Source: an uncultured Bacteroidota bacterium
GTDB lineage: Bacteria; Bacteroidota; Bacteroidia; Chitinophagales; Chitinophagaceae
NCBI GenBank assembly: GCA_903887415.1
Contig: CAISPO010000037.1
Coordinates: 62,001-126,000 of the forward strand
Length of the DNA stretch: 64,000 nucleotides
Direction of reading: 5' to 3'
Made by a program: the position numbers and the translations under genes. Positions 26,884 through 35,152 of the stretch are shown in pieces (the stretch's first letter is position 1; the number at the start of each line of letters is the position of its first letter). A model generated the notes under the pieces. The model made no database searches. It was not told the origin of the DNA and saw only the letters and a list, made by a program, of their open reading frames with translations.

Positions 26884-27804
26884 TTACCAGCTACCTTTGT
26901 TTTCCCGGAATTCTTTAGGTTTTACAATGGTGAATACCCTGGAGATATTGAAGCCCAGGTGTATATCGCCTTTCGCCCAGCTATCTGTTGTCTGGCCTAT
27001 AAATGTGCGTTCGGTAATTCCCTGCGAGTTGGTCAGCATCAGTTGGAACACGTGACCACCGGTTTCTATATCTATGCCAACGGACAGTGAGTTATAAGTT
27101 GGTTGTCCATTGTAAAGCATATCTGCATTTGTTACCCTGAAATAATATTCTCCGGTAATCGCTATGCGCTTACTGACTTTTACCCTGCCGCCGATACCGA
27201 TAGCAATAGTGTTATTGGAAAACTTGCTGCTATCCACCAGGTTGTAATGAACGATCGTGGGCATGAGTTGCAGCGATAACGCATCGCTGAATTTCCTGGC
27301 TATTAAAATTTGGTTGGTGTAATATAGCCTGTTGGTAAAAAGCCATGTATCACCTGCCGGCAGGGAAGGTGCGGGAGTGGTCTGAACAGACATAGCGCCA
27401 ACGTAACTGACTGTGACGGGCATCCCGGTTTTTTTCTGTTTCAGCAGTTTGATCTTCACAAAACCATCGTCTTCTTTATTAAATACGCCGTGGCCAAGCC
27501 CTACCATCAGCCATTTCGTGACACCATAATCAAGCGCCAGTTTCGTGGTTGCATTGTCTATGCCGAAGAAATTCTTCACATCGTTTATGTCCCCGAAACG
27601 GTGATCAATGCGGAAATCGAGTACGCCGGAGGCTAAATTCTCCACACTGCTGCCATCAATGATACGCGTAGCTTTAAAAGTAGCTGTGGTAGCCTCGTTC
27701 TTAGCAGGTACATCATTAAGCATGTTCATAAGGCTGTCGGCCTGGGCAAAGGAAGCAGATGCAAAGCAGCAAGAAAGGATAAAAAGTAAAAAGATCTTAC
27801 GCAT
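26884..27804 (-). CDS. DUF5777 family beta-barrel protein
   Basis: A 306-residue exported protein from the ATG at 27804 (MRKIFLLFILSCCFASASFAQ); an ATG at 27831 would overlap the preceding YceI gene and lies before the signal peptide. Features typical of the family are FKATRIIDGSSVENLASGVLDFRIDHRFGDIND near the mature N-terminus, KLALDYGVTKWLMVGLGHG, and a C-terminal barrel strand HLGFNISRVFTI. Probably an outer-membrane barrel; family role unknown. Last gene of a four-gene minus-strand operon with YceI, a cytochrome-like lipoprotein and an OB-fold protein, separated from YceI by five bases. Confidence 0.82.
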   Translation of the reverse strand: MRKIFLLFILSCCFASASFAQADSLMNMLNDVPAKNEATTATFKATRIIDGSSVENLASGVLDFRIDHRFGDINDVKNFFGIDNATTKLALDYGVTKWLMVGLGHGVFNKEDDGFVKIKLLKQKKTGMPVTVSYVGAMSVQTTPAPSLPAGDTWLFTNRLYYTNQILIARKFSDALSLQLMPTIVHYNLVDSSKFSNNTIAIGIGGRVKVSKRIAITGEYYFRVTNADMLYNGQPTYNSLSVGIDIETGGHVFQLMLTNSQGITERTFIGQTTDSWAKGDIHLGFNISRVFTIVKPKEFRENKGSW

Positions 27805-27809
27805 AGAAA

Positions 27810-28364
27810 CTATTTTTGAGTGAGGTCGCAATCCAGGGTGATCGTAGCTTGTTTATTCAGTTTATCCGCTACCAGTGAAGGGATATCTATTTTATAATCT
27901 TTCAAAACCACGGGGAAAACTGCTTTTGCACTTACTGTATTTCCTTTTACAGAAAGGGTTCCAGGCACGCTTACATCATTGGTAATGCCGTGAATAGTCA
28001 GCTTGCCGCTAACCTTTACTTTGTAGGCGCCATCCCTGGAAAAATTAATGGCGCTTATGTTTGCTACGGTGCCCTTAAATTCTGATTTTGGATACTTATC
28101 GCTCTCCATGTAATTCTCGTTGAAGTGCTCCTTCATCAGCTCACGTTCAAATTTGAAGCTCTTAATGAGTACCTGGAAAACGATATCGCCGGACTTTGCG
28201 TCCATTATGCTAGCCACTTCATTATTTACCGCGGCCACTTTTTCGGGAGAGCTTGGCGCTGTGACATCAAAGTTGATCCTGCCTGTGCGTGTCATATATT
28301 TTTGAGCAAAGAGTGAGCTGGTAGCTGCGGCTATCAGGAGTCCCGTAATAATTACTTTTTTCAT
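27810..28364 (-). CDS. YceI family periplasmic protein
   Basis: From the ATG at 28364 the product is 184 residues with a signal peptide (MKKVIITGLLIAAATSSLFAQ). YceI proteins form a lipocalin-like barrel that binds isoprenoid or amphipathic molecules in the periplasm. Diagnostic stretches are GRINFDVTAPSSPEKVAAVN, MESDKYPKSEFKGTVANI and KVSGKLTIHGITNDVSVPGTLSV. An ATG at 28406 lies upstream of the signal and is rejected. Position in the operon between the cytochrome-like gene and DUF5777 suggests a shared periplasmic, perhaps redox-related, function (inference). Confidence 0.9.
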   Translation of the reverse strand: MKKVIITGLLIAAATSSLFAQKYMTRTGRINFDVTAPSSPEKVAAVNNEVASIMDAKSGDIVFQVLIKSFKFERELMKEHFNENYMESDKYPKSEFKGTVANISAINFSRDGAYKVKVSGKLTIHGITNDVSVPGTLSVKGNTVSAKAVFPVVLKDYKIDIPSLVADKLNKQATITLDCDLTQK

Positions 28365-28383
28365 TCTGCTATTTTTAAGGTAA

Positions 28384-28779
28384 TTAATTGTTTGGTGCAC
28401 CCTCATTTACCCAGCGGGTGACTTTGTTAATATCGCAGGCGGATAATTGTGTGCCATTTTTCGGCATATTGTTGTGGCCACGGGTTGGGGCGAAATTAAT
28501 ATCGCTCACGACCCAGCCGGCAAGCGCGTTGGACTGCAGGACACTGAAATTGGTGTAGTCATATCCGCTGGTACTTGAACCGGCAGCATCATGGCAACCA
28601 TTGCCGGGGCTAAAACAATTGGCCGATATTATCGGCTGTATGTCGTGCGAATAGGTGATAGTAGTAGTGTCGCAGGTAGTAGTGTTCGCAGTAGTGGCGG
28701 GATAAAGTTTGTCGTATTTATCGTTGTAGCATCCTGTAAATATCAGCAGTAAGGCGGCAGCCATTATTATTTTTCTCAT
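28384..28779 (-). CDS. Cytochrome-c-like lipoprotein with altered heme motif
   Basis: A 131-residue lipoprotein (lipobox LLLIFTGC). The sequence SHDIQPIISANCFSPGNGCHDAAG, followed by GHNNMPKNGTQLSACDINKVTRWVNEGAPNN, matches small Bacteroidota c-type cytochrome domains, including the MP loop that supplies the distal methionine and the final RWVNEGAPNN. The heme-attachment site is C-x6-C-H instead of C-x2-C-H, with six residues between the cysteines. Members with longer spacers such as C-x4-C-H exist in this family group, so heme binding remains possible but unproven. Second gene of the operon. Confidence 0.72.
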   Translation of the reverse strand: MRKIIMAAALLLIFTGCYNDKYDKLYPATTANTTTCDTTTITYSHDIQPIISANCFSPGNGCHDAAGSSTSGYDYTNFSVLQSNALAGWVVSDINFAPTRGHNNMPKNGTQLSACDINKVTRWVNEGAPNN

Positions 28780-28812
28780 CGCAACAATTGAAATTATCAG
28801 TGGTTCAATAAA

Positions 28813-29220
28813 TTATTTCGTTGTTATAATACAATCTGTGAGTGATACACCGGTTATGCCATTGCCGGAGCAGAACCCTTTCACCACGATGTTTTGTCCC
28901 TTTACCGGGGCCGCACCTTTATCACGAAGTGCGCACTGTACACCAGCCATCGGGTCGTCCGTTTGCAAAATGATCATCAAGCCCCCGTCCTGGTTCTTGT
29001 CTATCTCACTGATTACGCCGGTTACTTTGATCGCTTTATTTAAATATTTGGCGTCTGCAGTTTTTTCGTTTGTGGAATATTCCTTAGCCAGAGTCTCTGC
29101 ACTGACATCAATGCCTATTGAGTTTTCCACCTTTTTTGCCGGCATGTGCCACAAATAAATACCTGTACCTACACCAATCAGTATCGCAACGGCTGCCAAA
29201 ATCAAGAATTTTTTTACCAC
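28813..29220 (-). CDS. OB-fold (tRNA_anti-like) membrane-anchored protein
   Basis: A 135-residue protein with an N-terminal anchor (FLILAAVAILIGVGTGIYLWH) and a C-terminal OB-fold of the tRNA_anti-like type: YLNKAIKVTGVISEIDKNQDGGLMIILQTDD, GVQCALRD and GQNIVVKGFCSGNGITGVSLTDCII. These domains are found in Bacteroidota envelope proteins; nucleic-acid binding is not implied for the exported form. It appears to be the first gene of the operon that continues with the cytochrome-like lipoprotein 33 bases later. Confidence 0.8.
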   Translation of the reverse strand: MVKKFLILAAVAILIGVGTGIYLWHMPAKKVENSIGIDVSAETLAKEYSTNEKTADAKYLNKAIKVTGVISEIDKNQDGGLMIILQTDDPMAGVQCALRDKGAAPVKGQNIVVKGFCSGNGITGVSLTDCIITTK

Positions 29221-29330
29221 AACCTGAAATTTATCTTAGCCCACTCTGGACTTTTAACGCGTTAAAGGTATGGGAAATCCAATATTCAGCCGCTGACGCA
29301 GGTCATAATTTATTGGAAATTAACGCCGGT

Positions 29331-29744
29331 TTACTCATATATCTTTTTGCCGGTTCTGTAGGCGGTGCCTTTAAAAACGGAAACTATTTCGCCACTTTCG
29401 TTGGTAGTTGTTACATTATAAAAACTTGTTTTATTGCCGGTATGTATTTCTATGGCTTCCACGGCCATAACGGCTCCTGCTTTAGCTGCCCGGATAAAAG
29501 TAATGTGGGCATCAAGCGCCACGCTGAGGATACCCTGAGAATTGCAGGCAAAAGCAAAAGCGCTGTCGGCTCCTGAAAATAGGATACCGCCATGCACTGT
29601 GCCGAAACCATTGAGCATATCTTCAGTAATCGTATAATGTAAACGGCAATAACCTTCTTTGAATTCATCAACCACGATGCCCATCCATCGGCTGAAATTG
29701 TCTTTGGCGAGCATTGCTTGCAGTACCAGGTATGTATCGGCCAT
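29331..29744 (-). CDS. PaaI-type hotdog-fold thioesterase
   Basis: A 137-residue single hotdog domain. The signature GTVHGGILFSGADSAFAFACNS contains the conserved HGG and the acidic residue of the helix (D in GADSAFAF), and FIRAAKAGAVMAVEAIEIHTGNKTSFYNV forms the later strands. Proteins of this group hydrolyse acyl-CoA thioesters, e.g. phenylacetyl-CoA-type intermediates, in the cytoplasm. No phenylacetate genes are nearby, so the substrate is open. Confidence 0.87.
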   Translation of the reverse strand: MADTYLVLQAMLAKDNFSRWMGIVVDEFKEGYCRLHYTITEDMLNGFGTVHGGILFSGADSAFAFACNSQGILSVALDAHITFIRAAKAGAVMAVEAIEIHTGNKTSFYNVTTTNESGEIVSVFKGTAYRTGKKIYE

Positions 29745-29915
29745 TTCAGGAAAAATAATATTTCAAAGATACAGCGTCCCGGCATAAGTGTTCGTGAGTT
29801 ATTTGGCTGCATCCTTAAGAGCTCCTTCCGTACTATTGAGTGGCTGATTAGTTAAGAACAGCTTTTATACTTATTTTTACGGTTGCACCATTTAAGGGGC
29901 TGCAAAGATCGTAGG

Positions 29916-31232
29916 ATGAAAATTAAGTTTATTTCACATGCCTCAGTACGCATAGAGGCTGCCGACTGTGTAATACTTACGGACCCATGGTATAAGGGTA
30001 CTGCATTTAATGATTCATGGAAGCTGTTTCCCGCGCCTGCCTGGGATGATTCTTTATTTGACGGCGTTGATTATTTGTGGATTTCGCATGAGCACCCCGA
30101 CCATTTCAGTATTGCCACCTTAAAGGCCATTCCACAGAGTTTCAAAGAAAGAGTAACCGTACTTTTTCAGAAAAACAATACAGACAAGATGCCGGTAGCC
30201 TTCCAGAAATTCGGCTTTAAAAATATTAAACTGTTGAAAAACAGGCAGACCTACCCGATCACCCCAAAAACCAAAGTTTATGTCAGCCAGATCGGGCAGA
30301 TGGATTCTTCCTTAGCCGTTATCAATGATGATTGCACGCTGCTAAATGTGAACGATTGCGAAGCCAATACAATTGACTGCAAAAACTTTTTGAAAGATCT
30401 GGGTAAAGTGGATATACTGCTGAACCAGTTTTCCATGGCCGGCTACAATGGCCATTTCGATCGTGAAAAATATCTCCCCGGCGTTGCAAAGACCATTCTC
30501 AAAAACATGGCGGACAACCACAGAGACCTGAATGCGGGGCTTTCGATCCCATTTGCAAGCAATATATACTTCTGTACCGAGGACAATAAGTATATGAACG
30601 ACTACAGCAATAACCCGGATAAAGTGCATGAATATTTTTTAAATGAAAAGCTGAAGCTAGTTACCTTGTTCCCCGGTGATATCTATGACAGTGCCGGTAC
30701 ATGGACTCCCAGTGATAACGAAGCGGCCCTCACCAAGTACCGGGAGCTGTATGCCCACGGTGAAAAGATAATAGATGTTCCGCCGGTAGTGGAAATTGAT
30801 AAAATAGAAGGGGCGTTAAAAAAACGAAGTTCGCAGCTAAAGGAAAAATTCCCAACATGGGTATTAAAAAAACTTTTGCCGGTAAAAATTCAAATACCGG
30901 ACCTTAACGCCATCGTTGAGCTTTCATTATATACAGGCAGCTTTACTGTTTTGCCTGCCGGTACTGATTATGACCTCGTAATATACTCGCAGCCTTTGTT
31001 CAATTGTTTTGATACGCCGTGGGGCGTGCAGACAATGGGAGTAGGTGCACGGTTCCGTATAAAAAGTAAAATGGGAATATGGAAGTGGTATCGCATAATA
31101 ACCTCCCTGAACAATGCCGAAATGTTCTTAAAATTCAAATACCTCCTTACTAAAGGCAACCTTAATTTCATCCGCGACCGGATGAAGGGAGGGGTCAATC
31201 AATTGTTCTATCAGCTTCGCAGAATGGAGTGA
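29916..31232 (+). CDS. Metallo-beta-lactamase-fold hydrolase (CMAH/UlaG-like)
   Basis: From the ATG at 29916 the product is 438 residues; an earlier in-frame ATG at 29883 adds an unlikely tail. The metal motif HxHxDH is HEHPDH (H58, H60, D62, H63). The opening MKIKFISHASVRIE and ILTDPWYKGTAFNDSWKLFP resemble the metallo-hydrolase part of CMP-N-acetylneuraminate hydroxylase-like and UlaG-like proteins, and the long C-terminus (about 280-438) includes a sterol-carrier-like stretch (LSLYTGSFTVLPAGTDYDLVIYS). There is no Rieske domain. Cytoplasmic; substrate unknown. Possibly part of surface-glycan metabolism, but no neighbours support this directly. Confidence 0.8.
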   Translation: MKIKFISHASVRIEAADCVILTDPWYKGTAFNDSWKLFPAPAWDDSLFDGVDYLWISHEHPDHFSIATLKAIPQSFKERVTVLFQKNNTDKMPVAFQKFGFKNIKLLKNRQTYPITPKTKVYVSQIGQMDSSLAVINDDCTLLNVNDCEANTIDCKNFLKDLGKVDILLNQFSMAGYNGHFDREKYLPGVAKTILKNMADNHRDLNAGLSIPFASNIYFCTEDNKYMNDYSNNPDKVHEYFLNEKLKLVTLFPGDIYDSAGTWTPSDNEAALTKYRELYAHGEKIIDVPPVVEIDKIEGALKKRSSQLKEKFPTWVLKKLLPVKIQIPDLNAIVELSLYTGSFTVLPAGTDYDLVIYSQPLFNCFDTPWGVQTMGVGARFRIKSKMGIWKWYRIITSLNNAEMFLKFKYLLTKGNLNFIRDRMKGGVNQLFYQLRRME

Positions 31233-31275
31233 TTTTTTTCAGCGCCCCCGGCGCCTGTCATTTACCACGTTATTC

Positions 31276-31306
31276 TTGCTCAAATGCTATGATTGGCGTA
31301 GCTTTG
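31276..31306 (+). promoter_or_regulatory. Promoter of secA (TTG-N20-TAGCTTTG)
   Basis: TTG at 31276-31278, 20-base spacer, TAGCTTTG at 31299-31306: an exact fit to the Bacteroidota consensus. The ATG lies 120 bases further on, leaving a leader of about 110 bases in which SecA translation control could operate. Confidence 0.65.
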
Positions 31307-31425
31307 CCCCCCTTTATGCCATCGTGGCAGTTAAAGAAATATTTGCATGGATTTTGATGCATATTCTTGTACGTAACAAGAGGGCTTACTTTAAACAATA
31401 TTTAGAATTTTTATAAAATATTCAA

Positions 31426-34400
31426 ATGATCGGCATTCTTTCAAAATTATTTGGCGGCAGCAAATCGGATAAAGATGTAAAAAAAATACAACCGGTAGTA
31501 GCTGAGATAAACCATTTCTTCAATAGCTATCAAGCGCTTTCAAATGATGATCTGCGCAACAAGACAGAAGAGTTTCGTGAGCGCATTGCCGCCCACCTTG
31601 CAGATATAGACCAGCAGATAGCCGACAAGAAAGCGGAAGCTGATGCGGATAACGAAGATGATATTCAATCGCGGGAGAGCATATACAATGAGGTTGATAA
31701 ACTAGGCAAGGAGCGTGATAAACTCATAGAAGAAGTGCTGCGCAGTATTTTACCGGAAGCCTTTGCTGTGGTAAAGGAAACTGCCCGCCGCTTTAAGGAG
31801 AACGAAGAATTGGTAGCGACTGCTACTGACCTGGACCGGGAACTGGCTTTAGAGAAAGGCCACATCCGCATTGAGGGCGATAAGTCGATATATAAAAACA
31901 CCTGGGATGCAGCCGGTATCAAAGTGACCTGGAACATGGTGCACTATGATGTGCAGCTCATAGGCGGCATGGTATTGCATGATGGCAAGATAGCGGAAAT
32001 GGCGACAGGTGAGGGTAAGACGCTTGTGTCAACGCTTCCGGCATACCTCAACGCGCTGGCTGGTGAAGGGGTGCATATAGTAACAGTGAATGATTACCTG
32101 GCCCGCCGTGACCAGGAATGGAACGGGCCGCTGTTTGAGTGGCTGGGCCTTACAACAGATTGCATAGACAAGCACGAGCCTAATTCGCACGAGCGCCGCC
32201 AGGCCTATCTTGCAGATATTACCTATGGCACCAACAATGAGTTTGGCTTCGACTACCTGCGCGATAATATGGTGCACCACCCGGAAGAAATGGTGCAGCG
32301 CAAGCATCACTTTGCAATGGTGGATGAGGTGGACAGCGTATTAATAGACGATGCGCGGACCCCGCTTATTATTTCGGGGCCGATACCTAAAGGCGATGAA
32401 CAGCAATTCCATGCGTTGAAACCCCGTATTGAAAAACTGCTGGAAGCACAAAGGAAAATTACCAACCAAAGCCTTACTGAAGCTAAGAAGCTCATTGCCG
32501 AAGGCAAGACAGATAAAGATACCGGCGGGTTGTTTTTGTACCGCGCCTATCGCGGCCTGCCTAAGAACAGCGCCCTGATAAAATACCTGAGCGAGGAAGG
32601 CAACAAGCAACTGCTGCAAAAATCAGAGAACTACTATATAGGCGAGCAGAACCGCAATATGCCAAAGGTGGACGCGGAGCTGTACTTTGCTATTGATGAA
32701 AAGAGCAACAGCGTTGATCTGACCAATAAGGGTATCGCGCTGATAACCGGAGCAGGCGAAGACCCTAGCTTCTTTATCCTGCCGGATATAGGTAGTGAGC
32801 TTGCGGAAATAGAAAAGATGCAGGCAACCCCTGAGGAAAAAACGCAGCGCAAAGACGCTATGCTGCAGGACTATGCAATAAAGGCAGACCGCATCCACTC
32901 TGTGCAGCAATTGCTGAAGGCATACACGCTTTTTGATAAAGACGTGGAGTACGTGGTGATGGAAGGCAAAGTGAAAATTGTGGATGAACAGACCGGCCGT
33001 ATCCTTGATGGCCGCCGCTACAGCGATGGGCTGCACCAGGCGATAGAAGCAAAGGAAAATGTGCAGGTGGAGGCAGCCACACAGACATTTGCAACAGTGA
33101 CGCTACAGAACTATTTCCGTATGTTTCATAAGCTGTGCGGCATGACCGGTACGGCGGAAACAGAAGCAGGTGAGTTCTGGCAGATATACAAGCTGGATGT
33201 GGTGACCATTCCTACCAACCTGCCGGTGACACGTAAAGACCAGCAAGACCTTGTGTATAAGACGAAGAGAGAGAAATATAAAGCGGTAATTGATGAGATA
33301 GAGGCGCTGCGCGGCGTGGGCCGCCCCGTGCTGGTGGGTACTACGTCGGTAGAGGTATCTGAGTTGCTCGCACGTATGCTGCAACAGAAAAAAATACCGC
33401 ACAATGTACTTAACGCCAAGCAACATGCGCGTGAGGCGCAGATAGTGGCCGAAGCAGGCTTGCCAGGCAATGTGACCATAGCCACCAATATGGCGGGCCG
33501 TGGTACGGATATTAAGCTGGGGCCGGGAGTAAAGGAATCAGGCGGGCTTGCGATTATCGGTACGGAAAGGCATGAGAGCCGCCGTGTGGACCGGCAGCTT
33601 CGCGGCCGTGCAGGCCGCCAGGGTGATCCGGGTTCTTCGCAGTTTTTTGTATCGCTGGAAGATGATCTGATGCGCCTGTTTGGGTCTGAGCGCATTGCAT
33701 CGCTTATGGATAAGATGGGCCATAAAGACGGTGAGGTATTGCAGCATGGCATGATCTCAAAATCGATAGAACGCGCGCAACGGAAGGTGGAAGAGAATAA
33801 CTTCGGGATGCGTAAGAACCTGCTGGAGTATGATGATGTGATGAACGCCCAGCGCGATGTGATCTACAAGCGCCGCAGCCATGCATTGTTTGGCGACAGG
33901 CTTTCCATAGACCTTGATAATGCTATATATGCAGTATGTGCAGGACTTGCAGAGCAGTATGCTGAGAACAGGGACTTCGAAGCATTCAGGCTGGAAGTGA
34001 TGAAGCACCTTGTGGTGGAAATGGAAATGACTGCCGATGACCTCGCAAAGGCGGATGCAAATGCCATAGGCGACCAGCTTTACCACCAGGTAAAAGATTT
34101 TTACCACCGCAAGGTTACGGCGCTGCGTGAGCAGATGGTGCCAACACTGAAGCAGATACAGCAGGATAACGGTGACCGCATAGAGAACATAGTGATACCG
34201 TTTACCGATGGTATCCGCGGCATGCAGGTATATGTGGACCTGAAAGAAGCGGTGGCCCAAGAAGCACAGCCGGTGATGCAGAGTCTGGAGAAGAACATTA
34301 CCCTGGGCATGATAGACGATGCATGGAAAAACCACCTGCGCGCTATGGACGACCTTCGCACATCTGTGCGCATGGCGTCTTATGAGCAGAAAGACCCGTT

Positions 34401-34761
34401 GCTGATTTATAAGTTTGAGGCCTTCAACCTGTTCAAACAAATGATGCTGGAGACCAACAGGGACATTATCTCTTTCTTGCTAAGGGCTGGTATCCCGATA
34501 CAGGAAAACCCGCCACATGCCGCCCGCAGGCCAGAGCCACCGACCGACATGAGCAAGATGCGCGTGAACAAGGCGGAAATAGACGCCCGCGGCCAGGCAT
34601 ATGCAGCGGATGAAGAAGATTACTACACCGAAACACCAGAGCAAGCACCACCTGTAAAACGTACACCCGTGCAAGCCGGCCCAAAGATAGGCCGCAACGA
34701 CCCCTGCCCTTGCGGAAGCGGTAAGAAGTACAAGGCCTGTCACGGGAAGGATCTGGCGTAA
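31426..34761 (+). CDS. secA: Preprotein translocase ATPase SecA
   Basis: A 1111-residue SecA, the motor that drives proteins through SecYEG. The start MIGILSKLFGGSKSDKD fits the family. Walker A is GEGKTL in EMATGEGKTLVS; Walker B is MVDEVDSVLIDDART, followed by TPLIISG; the second nucleotide-binding domain shows TNMAGRGTDIKLGPGV and RQLRGRAGRQGDPG. The C-terminus ends in a zinc-binding SEC-C motif (IGRNDPCPCGSGKKYKACHG). The length, greater than the ~900 of E. coli, is normal in Bacteroidota, which carry insertions (e.g. about 320-400 here). It has its own promoter and a terminator. Confidence 0.98.
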   Translation: MIGILSKLFGGSKSDKDVKKIQPVVAEINHFFNSYQALSNDDLRNKTEEFRERIAAHLADIDQQIADKKAEADADNEDDIQSRESIYNEVDKLGKERDKLIEEVLRSILPEAFAVVKETARRFKENEELVATATDLDRELALEKGHIRIEGDKSIYKNTWDAAGIKVTWNMVHYDVQLIGGMVLHDGKIAEMATGEGKTLVSTLPAYLNALAGEGVHIVTVNDYLARRDQEWNGPLFEWLGLTTDCIDKHEPNSHERRQAYLADITYGTNNEFGFDYLRDNMVHHPEEMVQRKHHFAMVDEVDSVLIDDARTPLIISGPIPKGDEQQFHALKPRIEKLLEAQRKITNQSLTEAKKLIAEGKTDKDTGGLFLYRAYRGLPKNSALIKYLSEEGNKQLLQKSENYYIGEQNRNMPKVDAELYFAIDEKSNSVDLTNKGIALITGAGEDPSFFILPDIGSELAEIEKMQATPEEKTQRKDAMLQDYAIKADRIHSVQQLLKAYTLFDKDVEYVVMEGKVKIVDEQTGRILDGRRYSDGLHQAIEAKENVQVEAATQTFATVTLQNYFRMFHKLCGMTGTAETEAGEFWQIYKLDVVTIPTNLPVTRKDQQDLVYKTKREKYKAVIDEIEALRGVGRPVLVGTTSVEVSELLARMLQQKKIPHNVLNAKQHAREAQIVAEAGLPGNVTIATNMAGRGTDIKLGPGVKESGGLAIIGTERHESRRVDRQLRGRAGRQGDPGSSQFFVSLEDDLMRLFGSERIASLMDKMGHKDGEVLQHGMISKSIERAQRKVEENNFGMRKNLLEYDDVMNAQRDVIYKRRSHALFGDRLSIDLDNAIYAVCAGLAEQYAENRDFEAFRLEVMKHLVVEMEMTADDLAKADANAIGDQLYHQVKDFYHRKVTALREQMVPTLKQIQQDNGDRIENIVIPFTDGIRGMQVYVDLKEAVAQEAQPVMQSLEKNITLGMIDDAWKNHLRAMDDLRTSVRMASYEQKDPLLIYKFEAFNLFKQMMLETNRDIISFLLRAGIPIQENPPHAARRPEPPTDMSKMRVNKAEIDARGQAYAADEEDYYTETPEQAPPVKRTPVQAGPKIGRNDPCPCGSGKKYKACHGKDLA

Positions 34762-34774
34762 TAAATGGGATTAG

Positions 34775-34800
34775 TCCTTCGGCTAGCTCAGGATGACAAA
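34775..34800. repeat. Repeat TCCTTCGGCTAGCTCAGGATGACA
   Basis: A 26-base intergenic string between secA and its terminator whose end (CTCAGGATGACAAA) resembles the end of the 27-base GIY-YIG repeat (CTCAGCATGACAAA). Probably a related dispersed repeat; only one copy in the window. Confidence 0.45.
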
Positions 34801-34831
34801 TTGTTGATTGGAATTTGGATTGTTACTTTAA

Positions 34832-34857
34832 GACGCCTCTGGAAGGGGGCGTTTTTT
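34832..34857 (+). terminator. Rho-independent terminator after secA
   Basis: ACGCC (34833-34837) pairs with GGCGT (34848-34852), ending in a run of six T. It lies about 70 bases after the secA stop. Confidence 0.75.
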
Positions 34858-34921
34858 GTGCGTACAAGTTGGCACGTTCCTTGTATTATACATTGAGGGT
34901 AATAGAAAAGTGAGGTATATT

Positions 34922-35056
34922 ATGGTAACAATGCTGCTGATTTTCGCATTTATAATGTCTTTGATCATCAATTTCGGGAGACGAATGATTCATGATGAAG
35001 ACCAGGAACAAGCCCTGAAAACCAATAAGATACCGGGGCGGCACAAACCCGAATAA
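34922..35056 (+). CDS. Possible 44-residue single-span membrane protein
   Basis: ATG at 34922 opens MVTMLLIFAFIMSLIINFGRRM, a single hydrophobic segment followed by a charged tail (IHDEDQEQALKTNKIPGRHKPE). The layout, an inner-membrane helix with positive residues at its end, is protein-like and the region is otherwise empty. A longer reading from an ATG at 34856 would begin inside the secA terminator and is rejected. No family recognised. Confidence 0.4.
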   Translation: MVTMLLIFAFIMSLIINFGRRMIHDEDQEQALKTNKIPGRHKPE

Positions 35057-35096
35057 TTTATATTTCACGCAAAGTCCGCGGAGCAGTTAGTCTGAA

Positions 35097-35140
35097 CAAT
35101 CCCAAATACTGATCCCCAATTCTAATCCCTAATCCATTCT
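35097..35140. repeat. Low-complexity string before lepA stop
   Basis: On the minus strand it reads as GGATTAGGGATTAGAATTGGGG-type units. It is of the same loose class as the GGAATTTGG string that runs in frame through hisS. Confidence 0.45.
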
Positions 35141-35152
35141 GAGCTATCGAGG

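Noticed and set aside
31233-31275. GCGCC/GGCGC hairpin after the MBL hydrolase gene as terminator
   Set aside because: The T-run precedes rather than follows the stem on the coding strand, so it does not fit a rho-independent terminator.
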